Assembly (NCBI GenBank): GCA_016185465.1
Contig: JACPNO010000029.1
Span: 1-64,000 of the forward strand
Direction of reading: 5' to 3'
Source of the DNA: Candidatus Solibacter usitatus
GTDB lineage: Bacteria > Acidobacteriota > Terriglobia > Bryobacterales > Bryobacteraceae
DNA: 64,000 bases
The position numbers and the translations under genes were made by a program. The notes below the pieces were generated by a model. That model was not told the origin of the DNA. It saw only the letters and a program-made list of their open reading frames with translations, and did no database searches. Positions within the stretch are counted from its first letter, which is position 1. Every line of letters begins with the position of its first letter. Below are positions 55,443 through 62,964 of this stretch, in pieces.

Positions 55443-55467
55443 AGAGCCGTGACCGAAGGGAGCGGTT
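55443..55467. repeat. Dispersed repeat family D
   Basis: GAGCCGTGACCGAAGGGAG followed by CGGTT, ending 2 bases before the ADOP stop codon. See copies at 33927 and 57927. Confidence 0.65.
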
Positions 55468-55469
55468 GC

Positions 55470-57836
55470 TTACTCCTGCCGCAATGCCACCAGCGGATCC
55501 ACGCGCGCCGCGCGGCGCGACGGAATCCACGCGGCCAGCAACGCCGCGCCCAGCAGCAGTGCGAGCGCATTTCCCAACGCCAGCCAATCCTGATCCGGCA
55601 CTCGAAATAGCAGCGCTTTCAGCCAGCGGTGCGCCATGAATGATCCCGCAACTCCAACGCACGCCCCCGCCAGCATCCAGCGCGCCGCATGCCCCAGAAC
55701 CAGCTTGGTAATTGCAGCCGGCGTCGCCCCCAGCGCCATGCGGATGCCGATCTCCCGCGTCCGTTGCGCCACCAGGAATGCGATCACGCCATAAAGCCCA
55801 ATCACCGCCAGCAGAACTCCCATTCCGGCGAACAATCCGAGAAGCGCGGCGTTGAAACGCGGCTTTTGCGCCAACTGGCTCACGCGCTGATGCATGGTTT
55901 CGATGTGGAGCGGCATCGCTGGATCGAGCGCCGATACTTCACCGCGCACCCACTCGGCAAGGGCTCGGGGCTCCATCGCACTGCGCACGATCAGGCTCGC
56001 GCGACGCCATCCATACGGCGGCTGCTGGTTCTGAAAAGTGCCGTCGGCTGTGTGTTTGCGAACCACGTAATATTCCGGCTCGGCCTTTTCCGCGAGCCCG
56101 CCATTCTTGACTTCCCCAGCGATGCCGATCACCGTGCCCGGCCCGATACGCTGCCCCACCGCGTCATTTGCAGGAAAAAGTCGCGCCGCGAGCGGCTGGC
56201 TCAACACCACGGCGTCTTCGCCGGCGTTGCGGTCTTCTTCCGTGAACGATCGCCCGCGCACAATCGGAATGCCGAGCGCGGAAAAATATCCTGGCGTCAC
56301 GTAGCGCCAGATCACTGTGCCCCCGGAGCCTTCCAGGTTTGGACGCAGCGCCCCGATAGGCCGCGCGCGCACCGCGCCGCTGGGCGGGAGGGAATCCGTG
56401 ATCGCCGACGTACCTTCCGGAAGGCGGCTGAGCCGCTTTTCCAATTCCTCGAAAAAGGCAATTTGCCGGGCATTATCGGCGTAACGCTGCGGGCTAAGAA
56501 CGAATGACGCCGTGACCACGTTCTCCGCGCGCATGCCCAGCGGATCGTTTTGCAAATTCCACAAACTGCGCAGCAACAGGCCTGCGCTCGAGAGCAGAAT
56601 CAGTGAGACCGCAATCTGCACCGCGGTCAAACTCTGGCGGAACCAGCTGCGCGCCGGGCGCTCGACCGCCGGGGCAATGCCAAAGAGCACGCCTGAAATC
56701 AGCGATCCAATCAAGGTGAACCCAAGCACGCGCGCGTCGAGCGAAGCCTGCCCCAAGCGCGGAATTCCCTCCGGCGCGATAGCCACAAAACCGCGCAGCA
56801 GTGTATACGCGAGCGCGCAGCCCGCCGCGCCTCCACAGAGCGCAAGTGTCAGGCTTTCCGTCAGCACCTGGCGGACTAGCCGCGCGCGTCCGGCGCCCAG
56901 CGCGCTGCGGATCGCCATCTCCCGCCGCCGCGCGACCGACCGCGCCAGCAGTAAATTCGCCACGTTAGCGCAGGCAATCAGCAGCACCGCGCCCACCGCT
57001 CCGAGCAGCATCCACGACGCCAGGCGTGCGTCCTGCACCTGCCGGTCGCGCAGCGAGCGCAAACGGAATTTCACTTCTTTGCGGAAGGGCGCGGGAACGA
57101 ACTGCAGCGATCGCTCAAACAATGGCTGCATCGCCGCCGCTGCTTGAGCCTGCGTCACGCCCGGTTTCAATCGCGCGAAGGCGCGTAGCGGCTTGCCCAT
57201 GTTGGGCCGCTGCTGGCGCGCTTCGTCGAGCGCTTGCGGGATCAGCAAATCCGCGCTGGCCAAGGTAGGCAGCTCAAAATCGGCGGGCAACACGCCGATC
57301 ACCCGCGCCGGCATGCCGTCGAGCGGGATGGTCTTGTCGACGATACCGCGGTCGCCGCCAAAACGCTGGCGCCATATGCCGTAAGAGAGTAGAACCACGC
57401 GGGTCGCGCCAGGCCGGTCCTCATCGCGTGTGAAATTACGCCCCAGTATGGGCTGAATACCGAGCGTCGGCAGGAAGCTCGATTCCACCGCCGCGCAGCT
57501 CAACCGCACGGGATGGTGATCGCTCAGATCGCAATCCGTTGTGCCGCTCCAGGTCGTCAGCGCCGCAAACGGCGTCTGCGCCGCGCGCCATTCCAAGTAA
57601 TCGGTGCCTGGCAGGAACTCCTGCGGATCGATCGGCGCAGCAGCAAGACCGAGCGACACCAGACGCTCGTCGTCAGGATAGGGAAGGCTGCGAAACAGAA
57701 TGCGGTCCACCACGCTGAACACCGCGGTGGTCGCGCCAATGCCGAGGGCGATCGCCACCACCGCCGTCAGCGTGAATACCGGATTGCGGGCAAAACCGCG
57801 CAGCGCGTAGCGAATATCTTGCGTGACCGTTTCCAC
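55470..57836 (-). CDS. ADOP-type ABC permease (MacB/FtsX)
   Basis: 788 residues, the acidobacterial duplicated orphan permease layout. There is an N-terminal helix (FTLTAVVAIALGIGATTAVFSVVDRIL), a large periplasmic MacB domain, three helices at about 270-400, a second periplasmic domain and a final helix group ending VDPLVALRQE. LLARSVARRREMAIRSALGAGRARL and QRTREIGIRMALGATPAAI are the duplicated FtsX signatures. No ATPase is adjacent. PadR genes often accompany ADOPs; here none is near. Confidence 0.93.
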   Translation of the reverse strand: METVTQDIRYALRGFARNPVFTLTAVVAIALGIGATTAVFSVVDRILFRSLPYPDDERLVSLGLAAAPIDPQEFLPGTDYLEWRAAQTPFAALTTWSGTTDCDLSDHHPVRLSCAAVESSFLPTLGIQPILGRNFTRDEDRPGATRVVLLSYGIWRQRFGGDRGIVDKTIPLDGMPARVIGVLPADFELPTLASADLLIPQALDEARQQRPNMGKPLRAFARLKPGVTQAQAAAAMQPLFERSLQFVPAPFRKEVKFRLRSLRDRQVQDARLASWMLLGAVGAVLLIACANVANLLLARSVARRREMAIRSALGAGRARLVRQVLTESLTLALCGGAAGCALAYTLLRGFVAIAPEGIPRLGQASLDARVLGFTLIGSLISGVLFGIAPAVERPARSWFRQSLTAVQIAVSLILLSSAGLLLRSLWNLQNDPLGMRAENVVTASFVLSPQRYADNARQIAFFEELEKRLSRLPEGTSAITDSLPPSGAVRARPIGALRPNLEGSGGTVIWRYVTPGYFSALGIPIVRGRSFTEEDRNAGEDAVVLSQPLAARLFPANDAVGQRIGPGTVIGIAGEVKNGGLAEKAEPEYYVVRKHTADGTFQNQQPPYGWRRASLIVRSAMEPRALAEWVRGEVSALDPAMPLHIETMHQRVSQLAQKPRFNAALLGLFAGMGVLLAVIGLYGVIAFLVAQRTREIGIRMALGATPAAITKLVLGHAARWMLAGACVGVAGSFMAHRWLKALLFRVPDQDWLALGNALALLLGAALLAAWIPSRRAARVDPLVALRQE

Positions 57837-57926
57837 GCTGTGATTTTACTTCAGCGTAGGATCGCCCGCGCCCCAAATCGGCTCGCAAGGAATGTTGGCC
57901 CGTGCCCCCAACGCACCGCCTCCGAA

Positions 57927-57951
57927 AGAGCCGTGACCGAAGGGAGCGGTT
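57927..57951. repeat. Dispersed repeat family D
   Basis: Second exact copy of GAGCCGTGACCGAAGGGAG plus CGGTT, in the gap between the adhesin-like gene and the ADOP gene. Confidence 0.65.
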
Positions 57952-57981
57952 GTACTACCCTTGACCACCGCGCCAGCGATC

Positions 57982-58575
57982 CTACTTCAGCGTGAGATCG
58001 CCCGCGCCCACGTGGGCATGCAGCCGGTAGCGGCCCGGACCCAGACGCTTGAAAGACCGGAACAATCCGCCTTTTGCAACATCGAACCGCCCGGCGTTCA
58101 AGCCGCCGGCGGTGACCGAAGCTTCGACTGACGCGTACTGCAGTGGATCCCCGGCCTGCAGCACCAATCCGCCGGCGTTGAGTTCCACGTCCTTGTCGCC
58201 CACGATGCCTTCCACGGCTAGGTCGCCGGCGGGAACGCGTACATGCACGCTGGTAGTTCGCGGGATCTGAATCAGGATGCGGAACTCGCTCCTCGGTCCG
58301 CCGCTGACCTCCAGTTCGCCGCGCGTTCCTGTCGTCTCCAGGCGAACCTTGACGTTCTTCACCTGGTCCGCGTTGTCACCTTCGTACCTCACCAGGATCT
58401 TGTTGTCGTCGCCGCCGAAGATCCTGACGCCGGCGGGGCGTACCTTGATCCGCAGCGAGCCGCCGGAAGCAAAGTCGGCTTCGAAGCGGTCCTTGCCAAC
58501 TTCAGTGATGCGCGTGTCGGAAATGCCGCTGGCCGGGACCAGCAAAAGCGCCAATAAGGCAGCCGCGTAATTCAT
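57982..58575 (-). CDS. Exported adhesin-like beta-repeat protein
   Basis: 197 residues from MNYAAAL (58575). Signal peptide then repeated short beta strands (VHVRVPAGDLAVEGIVGDKDVELNAGGL) like the DUF4097 head domains. It may sit on the cell surface or in the periplasm. The function is unknown. Divergent from the M20 hydrolase with about 68 bases between starts; the track's longer start overlaps that gene. Confidence 0.6.
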   Translation of the reverse strand: MNYAAALLALLLVPASGISDTRITEVGKDRFEADFASGGSLRIKVRPAGVRIFGGDDNKILVRYEGDNADQVKNVKVRLETTGTRGELEVSGGPRSEFRILIQIPRTTSVHVRVPAGDLAVEGIVGDKDVELNAGGLVLQAGDPLQYASVEASVTAGGLNAGRFDVAKGGLFRSFKRLGPGRYRLHAHVGAGDLTLK

Positions 58576-58626
58576 GACCAGGCTATACGCAGAGCCGGCG
58601 GCGATAGTTCCCCCAAAAACCCATGC

Positions 58627-58632
58627 TACAAT
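58627..58632 (+). promoter_or_regulatory. -10 element for the M20 hydrolase gene
   Basis: TACAAT lies 11 bases before the ATG at 58644 and downstream of the track ATG at 58623, so the real start is 58644 with a leader of a few bases. No strong -35. Confidence 0.45.
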
Positions 58633-58643
58633 CACTTCCCGTC

Positions 58644-59834
58644 ATGTCCCCATCGGTCGACCGCGATTATCTGGTGCGCACGCTAACCGGCCTGATACGT
58701 ATCAATTCCATCAATCCGACCCTGGTTCCCGGCGGCGCCGGCGAAGCTGAAATCGCCGCCTATACCGCCGATTCGCTCGCGCGCTGCGGCTTGGAAATCA
58801 AGACTTACGAGCCGGAAGCGGGCCGCCCCAGCGTGGTCGGGCGTCTGGCCGGAAGCGGGCGCGGCCGCTCGCTAATGCTCAACGCGCACTACGACACGGT
58901 CGGCGTGGACGGAATGCCGGAGCCCTTTTCCGCCGCGATCCGCGATGGCAAGCTTTACGGCCGCGGCGCTTACGACATGAAAAGCAGCCTGGCCGCCTGC
59001 ATGACCGCCGCCAAAGCCCTGGCCGACGCCGGTTCGCCGCAAGCCGGCGACGTGCTAGTGGCCGCGGTCGCCGATGAAGAATATGGCAGCCTGGGCACGG
59101 CCAGCGTCATCGCCAATGTGAAAGTGGATGGCGCGATCGTCACCGAGCCCACGTCGCTCAAAATCTGTCTGGCGCACAAAGGCTATCTGTGGATCGAAGT
59201 GGAAACCACGGGCCGCGCCGCGCACGGCAGCCGCTTCAACGAAGGCCTGGACGCCAATATGCGCATGGGCCGCTTCCTCGCCGAATTGGATTTACTCGAG
59301 CGGGAACTGCGCGGGCGCCCGCCTCATCCGCTGGTGGGGCCGCCCTCGCTGCACGCGGCCATGATCCATGGCGGCAGCGGCCTCAGCACCTACGCGGCGA
59401 GCTGCAAATTGCAAATCGAGCGCCGCAGCGTGCCCGGAGAAACCGAAGCCCAAGCCATGCACGAGATCCAGGACATCATCAGCCGCTTAAGCGCGCGCGA
59501 CTCGAGCTTCCATGCCACCGCCAAAGCGTTCTTCGTGCGCGAACCATTCGAAGTTTCGCCGGACGCGGCCATCGTGAAGTCCGTGGATCGCGCGGCCACA
59601 AAAGTATTGGGCCGCCCGCAACCGCGCTTCGGCGATACGCCCTGGATGGATGCCGCGCTGCTCTCGGCCGCCGGCGTCGAAACTGTGGTCATCGGCCCGC
59701 ACGGCGCCGGAGCGCATGCGATCGAAGAGTGGGTGGATGTGGAATCCGCCGTGTATCTGGCCGAAATTCTGGTGCAGGCCGCGCTCGATTACTGCCGCTC
59801 TAGTGGGGCGGGTCCCCGACCTGCCCATGAATAG
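58644..59834 (+). CDS. M20-family hydrolase (ArgE/DapE/YgeY-like)
   Basis: 396 residues from ATG 58644. Zinc-site motifs are LNAHYDTVGVDG (His, Asp), YGRGAYDMKSSLA (bridging Asp), DEEYGSLG (catalytic Glu pair) and GPHGAGAHAIEEWV (late His, Glu). It is followed by a diaminopropionate ammonia-lyase, like the ygeY-ygeX pair of enterobacteria, so an N-acyl diamino acid substrate is likely. The last ten residues (SSGAGPRPAHE) are repeat A. Confidence 0.9.
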   Translation: MSPSVDRDYLVRTLTGLIRINSINPTLVPGGAGEAEIAAYTADSLARCGLEIKTYEPEAGRPSVVGRLAGSGRGRSLMLNAHYDTVGVDGMPEPFSAAIRDGKLYGRGAYDMKSSLAACMTAAKALADAGSPQAGDVLVAAVADEEYGSLGTASVIANVKVDGAIVTEPTSLKICLAHKGYLWIEVETTGRAAHGSRFNEGLDANMRMGRFLAELDLLERELRGRPPHPLVGPPSLHAAMIHGGSGLSTYAASCKLQIERRSVPGETEAQAMHEIQDIISRLSARDSSFHATAKAFFVREPFEVSPDAAIVKSVDRAATKVLGRPQPRFGDTPWMDAALLSAAGVETVVIGPHGAGAHAIEEWVDVESAVYLAEILVQAALDYCRSSGAGPRPAHE

Positions 59835-59868
59835 TTTCCAGTAACGGCAGGTCGGGGACCTGCCTCAC
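59803..59868. repeat. Palindromic repeat family A, complete copy
   Basis: Two arms (GGGTCCCCGACCTGCC and GGCAGGTCGGGGACC) around a 20-base loop, spanning the end of the M20 gene and ending 4 bases before the next start. It sits within an apparent operon and may weaken read-through. Confidence 0.85.
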
Positions 59869-59872
59869 TAAC

Positions 59873-60964
59873 ATGCGCTACCGCTTCAATCCCTATCTTG
59901 AACCGGGGGTGGCCTTCGAGCCCGCCGACCCCGCCGTGCTCGCGTTTCACGCATCGCTCCCCGGCTATCAACCGACGCCGCTGCACGCGCTGCCCGGCCT
60001 CGCGGCCCAGTTAGGCTTGGCCAATATTTTCGTCAAAGACGAATCGCACCGCTTCGGCATGAACGCCTTCAAGGGCCTGGGCGCGTCTTGGGCCATGCAT
60101 CGCGTGCGTCCCAAACCGGCGGTATTCGCCTGCGCGACCGATGGCAGCCACGGCCGCGCGGTGGCCTGGGCCGCGCGGCTGGCCGGCTCGAAAGCCGTGG
60201 TGTATGTTCCCAAGCACATGGCGCAAGCGCGTCAGGATGCGATTCGCCGCGAGGGCGCCGAGGTGGTGATCGTCGATGGCCAATACGACGACGCCGTTCG
60301 CCGCGCCGACGCCGATAGCAAAATCAACGGCTGGCAAGTCATCGCCGACACCGGCTATCCCGGCTACATGGAAATCCCCGGCTGGATCAGCGAGGGGTAC
60401 CGCACGCTTTTCGCCGAGGCCGAGCGGCAGATCGGCGAGCTGTCGATTCTGCCGCCGGGCCTGGTGATTCTGCAGGCGGGCGTGGGCGGAATGGCAGCCG
60501 CGGGCGTCGCGCACTTCCGCCAGCGCGATCGCAGTTATCGCCCCGCCATTGCCTGCGTGCAGCCTACGGCATCGGATTGCCTGGTGGAATCCATCTTCTC
60601 CGCGGATGGCTCTCCGCACGAAACGCGCGGCGCGCAGGACAGCATCATGGCGCTGTTGAACTGCGGGATGCCATCGCTGCTCTCGTGGCCGGTGCTGCGG
60701 GCGGCGGTGAAATTGTTTTTTTCGATTGAAGACCGTTTTGCGGAAGAGGCGGTACGGCGCTTGTACTATGGGGACCCGCGCGTGGTAGCCGGCGAATCGG
60801 GCGCAGCGGGACTGGCGGGATTGATCGCGCTCTGCACGGCGGCGGAATTCGTGGAGGCAAGAGAGAAGATTGGCATTTCTCGAAAACTGTCGGTGGTAGT
60901 GATCGTTACGGAAGGACCGTCTAATCCAGAGAGTTTTAACAAGATCATTTCTCGCAGAGACTAA
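59873..60964 (+). CDS. Diaminopropionate ammonia-lyase-like PLP enzyme
   Basis: 363 residues. The PLP fold II has the Lys in GMNAFKGLGASWAM, CATDGSHGRAVAWAA for phosphate binding and QAGVGGMAAAG. GMNAFKGLG and SHGRA are features of YgeX/DpaL, which splits 2,3-diaminopropionate into pyruvate and ammonia. It lies 38 bases after the M20 gene. The last four codons (SRRD) come from a repeat B fragment, and repeat A follows. Confidence 0.87.
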   Translation: MRYRFNPYLEPGVAFEPADPAVLAFHASLPGYQPTPLHALPGLAAQLGLANIFVKDESHRFGMNAFKGLGASWAMHRVRPKPAVFACATDGSHGRAVAWAARLAGSKAVVYVPKHMAQARQDAIRREGAEVVIVDGQYDDAVRRADADSKINGWQVIADTGYPGYMEIPGWISEGYRTLFAEAERQIGELSILPPGLVILQAGVGGMAAAGVAHFRQRDRSYRPAIACVQPTASDCLVESIFSADGSPHETRGAQDSIMALLNCGMPSLLSWPVLRAAVKLFFSIEDRFAEEAVRRLYYGDPRVVAGESGAAGLAGLIALCTAAEFVEAREKIGISRKLSVVVIVTEGPSNPESFNKIISRRD

Positions 60965-61034
60965 GTGGCGCAGGTCCCCGACCTGCGATTTCGAAAATCT
61001 CAAGGCGAAGCGGCAGGTCGGGGACCTGCCCCAC
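60946..61034. repeat. Repeat B fragment followed by complete repeat A
   Basis: CATTTCTCGCAGAGA (60946-60960) runs into a full repeat A (60965-60987 and 61012-61034, arms GCAGGTCCCCGACCTGC and complement). It fills the gap between convergent genes. Confidence 0.8.
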
Positions 61035-61045
61035 GAAGAATTTTA

Positions 61046-62203
61046 TTACAGCTCCTTGAGCACCGCCTCCAACATCTCCACCGAGGGCACCCCGCCCTGC
61101 GCCATACGGGCACTGCCCCCGCCGCGTCCATCATGTTTCCCCAGCAGCGGCTGCAACGTTTTCCCCGCATCGATGCCCGCGTCCGCCGAAACCGCCAGCA
61201 GTACCGCAGGCGGCTGCTCAATGGCCGCAATGAACACGGACTTCGGTTGCGCGGTGAAACTTGCCGCCAGCGCTCGCAGCGATTCCAGCGTGCCCGTCGC
61301 GACCATCCGCACCACGCGGCGCAAACCGTTAGCATCCGCTTCGGTCGCCGCGTACAACTCGCGCCCCTGATACCCCGCTAACTCCGCTTGCAATCTGCGG
61401 CTGGCCTTTTCGGCTTCGCGCGACGTCTCCAGCAGCGCCGCTACCTGGTCCGGAGTCTCGCCCGGCGTCGCCGAGAATAGTTGTGCGATGCGCGACACGG
61501 CGTCGTAATCCGCCCGCGCCCGCCGCACCGTCCGCGCGCCGCAGAAAAACTCCACCCGCATCGTCGCCCGCACTTTTTCCAATTTGCCCAACAGAATCAC
61601 GCCGATCTCGCCGGTGGCTCGCACGTGCGTTCCGCCGCAGGCGCTGCGGTCGAGGTCCGCGATCGTGACCACGCGCAGCGTTCCGTCCCGCCCGGAAGGT
61701 TTGCGCAGGTCCGTAACCGCCGCGGCATCCTCGTAAGAAACCGTAACCTGCCGATTTTCGAAGACGGCTTCATTGGCCAGCCGCTCGGCCTCCAAAACCT
61801 TGGCGGGCTCCAAAGAAGGCGTCTCCAGATCGATGGTTGCGCTTTCCTGCCCCAGATGAAAGCTGACGGTCTTCAAACGAAAATGCTCCTGGAAAACGGC
61901 CGAAAGCAGGTGCTGGCCGGTATGCTGCTGCATGTGATCGAAGCGGCGCGCCCAATCCACCGTGCAGCGCGCTGTCTCTCCCGCCACCGGCTGCGCGGTG
62001 CGATGCGCGATCTCCTCGCCCTCATCGATGACCTCAATCACTGCCGCGCCGCCGATGGTGCCGGTGTCGAAAGGCTGCCCACCGGAGGCCGGATAGAGCG
62101 CCGTGCGATCCAGATACACCGAGCCGCCATCGTCGCTGCGGCGGATTATACGCGCCTCGAACTCACGCAGGTAGGAATCGTTGTAATACAGCCGGTCGGT
62201 CAT
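61046..62203 (-). CDS. Alanyl-tRNA editing protein AlaX-like with DHHA1 domain
   Basis: 385 residues from MTDRLYY (62203). Zinc sites HTGQHLLSAVF (HxxxH) and CGGTH (CxxxH) define the editing domain of AlaX/AlaRS, which removes Ser or Gly from tRNA-Ala. The C-terminal 150 residues with a coiled coil and the GGGSARMAQGG motif are a DHHA1-like domain, as in AlaX-L. No aminoacylation domain. A tRNA-Ala gene is elsewhere in the window. Divergent from the ABC exporter. Confidence 0.92.
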   Translation of the reverse strand: MTDRLYYNDSYLREFEARIIRRSDDGGSVYLDRTALYPASGGQPFDTGTIGGAAVIEVIDEGEEIAHRTAQPVAGETARCTVDWARRFDHMQQHTGQHLLSAVFQEHFRLKTVSFHLGQESATIDLETPSLEPAKVLEAERLANEAVFENRQVTVSYEDAAAVTDLRKPSGRDGTLRVVTIADLDRSACGGTHVRATGEIGVILLGKLEKVRATMRVEFFCGARTVRRARADYDAVSRIAQLFSATPGETPDQVAALLETSREAEKASRRLQAELAGYQGRELYAATEADANGLRRVVRMVATGTLESLRALAASFTAQPKSVFIAAIEQPPAVLLAVSADAGIDAGKTLQPLLGKHDGRGGGSARMAQGGVPSVEMLEAVLKEL

Positions 62204-62250
62204 TGGGATCACTTTATCGCGAAAAATGCACGCCTGGCGCGCGGCCTCGA

Positions 62251-62256
62251 TATAAT
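62251..62256 (+). promoter_or_regulatory. Consensus -10 for the ABC exporter operon
   Basis: TATAAT lies 15 bases before the ATG at 62272, giving a leader of about 9 bases and no Shine-Dalgarno. The -35 region is poor. Confidence 0.5.
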
Positions 62257-62271
62257 GGTTTTATCGGTTCA

Positions 62272-62955
62272 ATGAGCCTTCCCCGTCTGGAGCTCCGTCG
62301 TGCCTCCAAGACGTATCAAAGCAATGGACAATCTTTACGGGCGCTTTATGATGTCTCTTTTACTGTCGAGGCCGGCAGCGTGACCGCACTAGTGGGCCGC
62401 AGCGGCTGCGGCAAGACTACGCTGCTCAATCTCGCCGGCGCGATGGATTTCCCCACCTCGGGCGACGTGCTCATTGATGGCGAGTCCACTAGCGCGCTGA
62501 GTGAATCCGCATTGACGGCGCTGCGGCGCAACCGCATTGGTTTCGTGTTCCAATTTTTCCAGCTCTTGCCTGCATTGACCGTGCTGGAGAACGTCGAGCT
62601 TCCGCTGCTGCTCGCGGGCGCGCCGGATTCGCAAAAGGCCGCGCGCGACCGGCTGCAATGGGTTGGCCTCGAAGACAAAGCATCGGCGCTGCCCTACCAG
62701 CTTTCCGGCGGCCAGGCCCAGCGCACCGCGATTGCGCGCGCGCTGGCGCACTCACCCGACATACTGATTGCCGACGAACCCACCGGCAATCTCGACAACG
62801 CGAGCGGCGAGCAAGTGCTCAACCTGATCCGCGAATCGGCGGAGAAGTGGGGCGCGGCCGTGTTGATGGCTACGCATAGCTCCGAGGCGGCGGCGATCGC
62901 GCAAACGCAAATCCGGCTGCGCGACGGCCGCATCGAGGAGACGATCCGGGCGTAG
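62272..62955 (+). CDS. ABC transporter ATPase (LolD/MacB type)
   Basis: 227 residues from ATG 62272. Walker A GRSGCGKTT, Q-loop VFQFFQLLPALT, signature LSGGQAQR, Walker B ILIADEPTGNLD and a switch His in MATHS. The FFQLLPALTVLENV segment is typical of LolD/MacB/FtsE ATPases. It would power the FtsX permease that starts 9 bases later. Substrate unknown (lipoprotein, peptide or antibiotic). Confidence 0.93.
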   Translation: MSLPRLELRRASKTYQSNGQSLRALYDVSFTVEAGSVTALVGRSGCGKTTLLNLAGAMDFPTSGDVLIDGESTSALSESALTALRRNRIGFVFQFFQLLPALTVLENVELPLLLAGAPDSQKAARDRLQWVGLEDKASALPYQLSGGQAQRTAIARALAHSPDILIADEPTGNLDNASGEQVLNLIRESAEKWGAAVLMATHSSEAAAIAQTQIRLRDGRIEETIRA

Positions 62956-62964
62956 CCGGAGTCC

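Noticed and set aside
25429-61034. CRISPR-like repeats
   Set aside because: The repeats are dispersed over 35 kb and paired as inverted arms, not arrayed with unique spacers.
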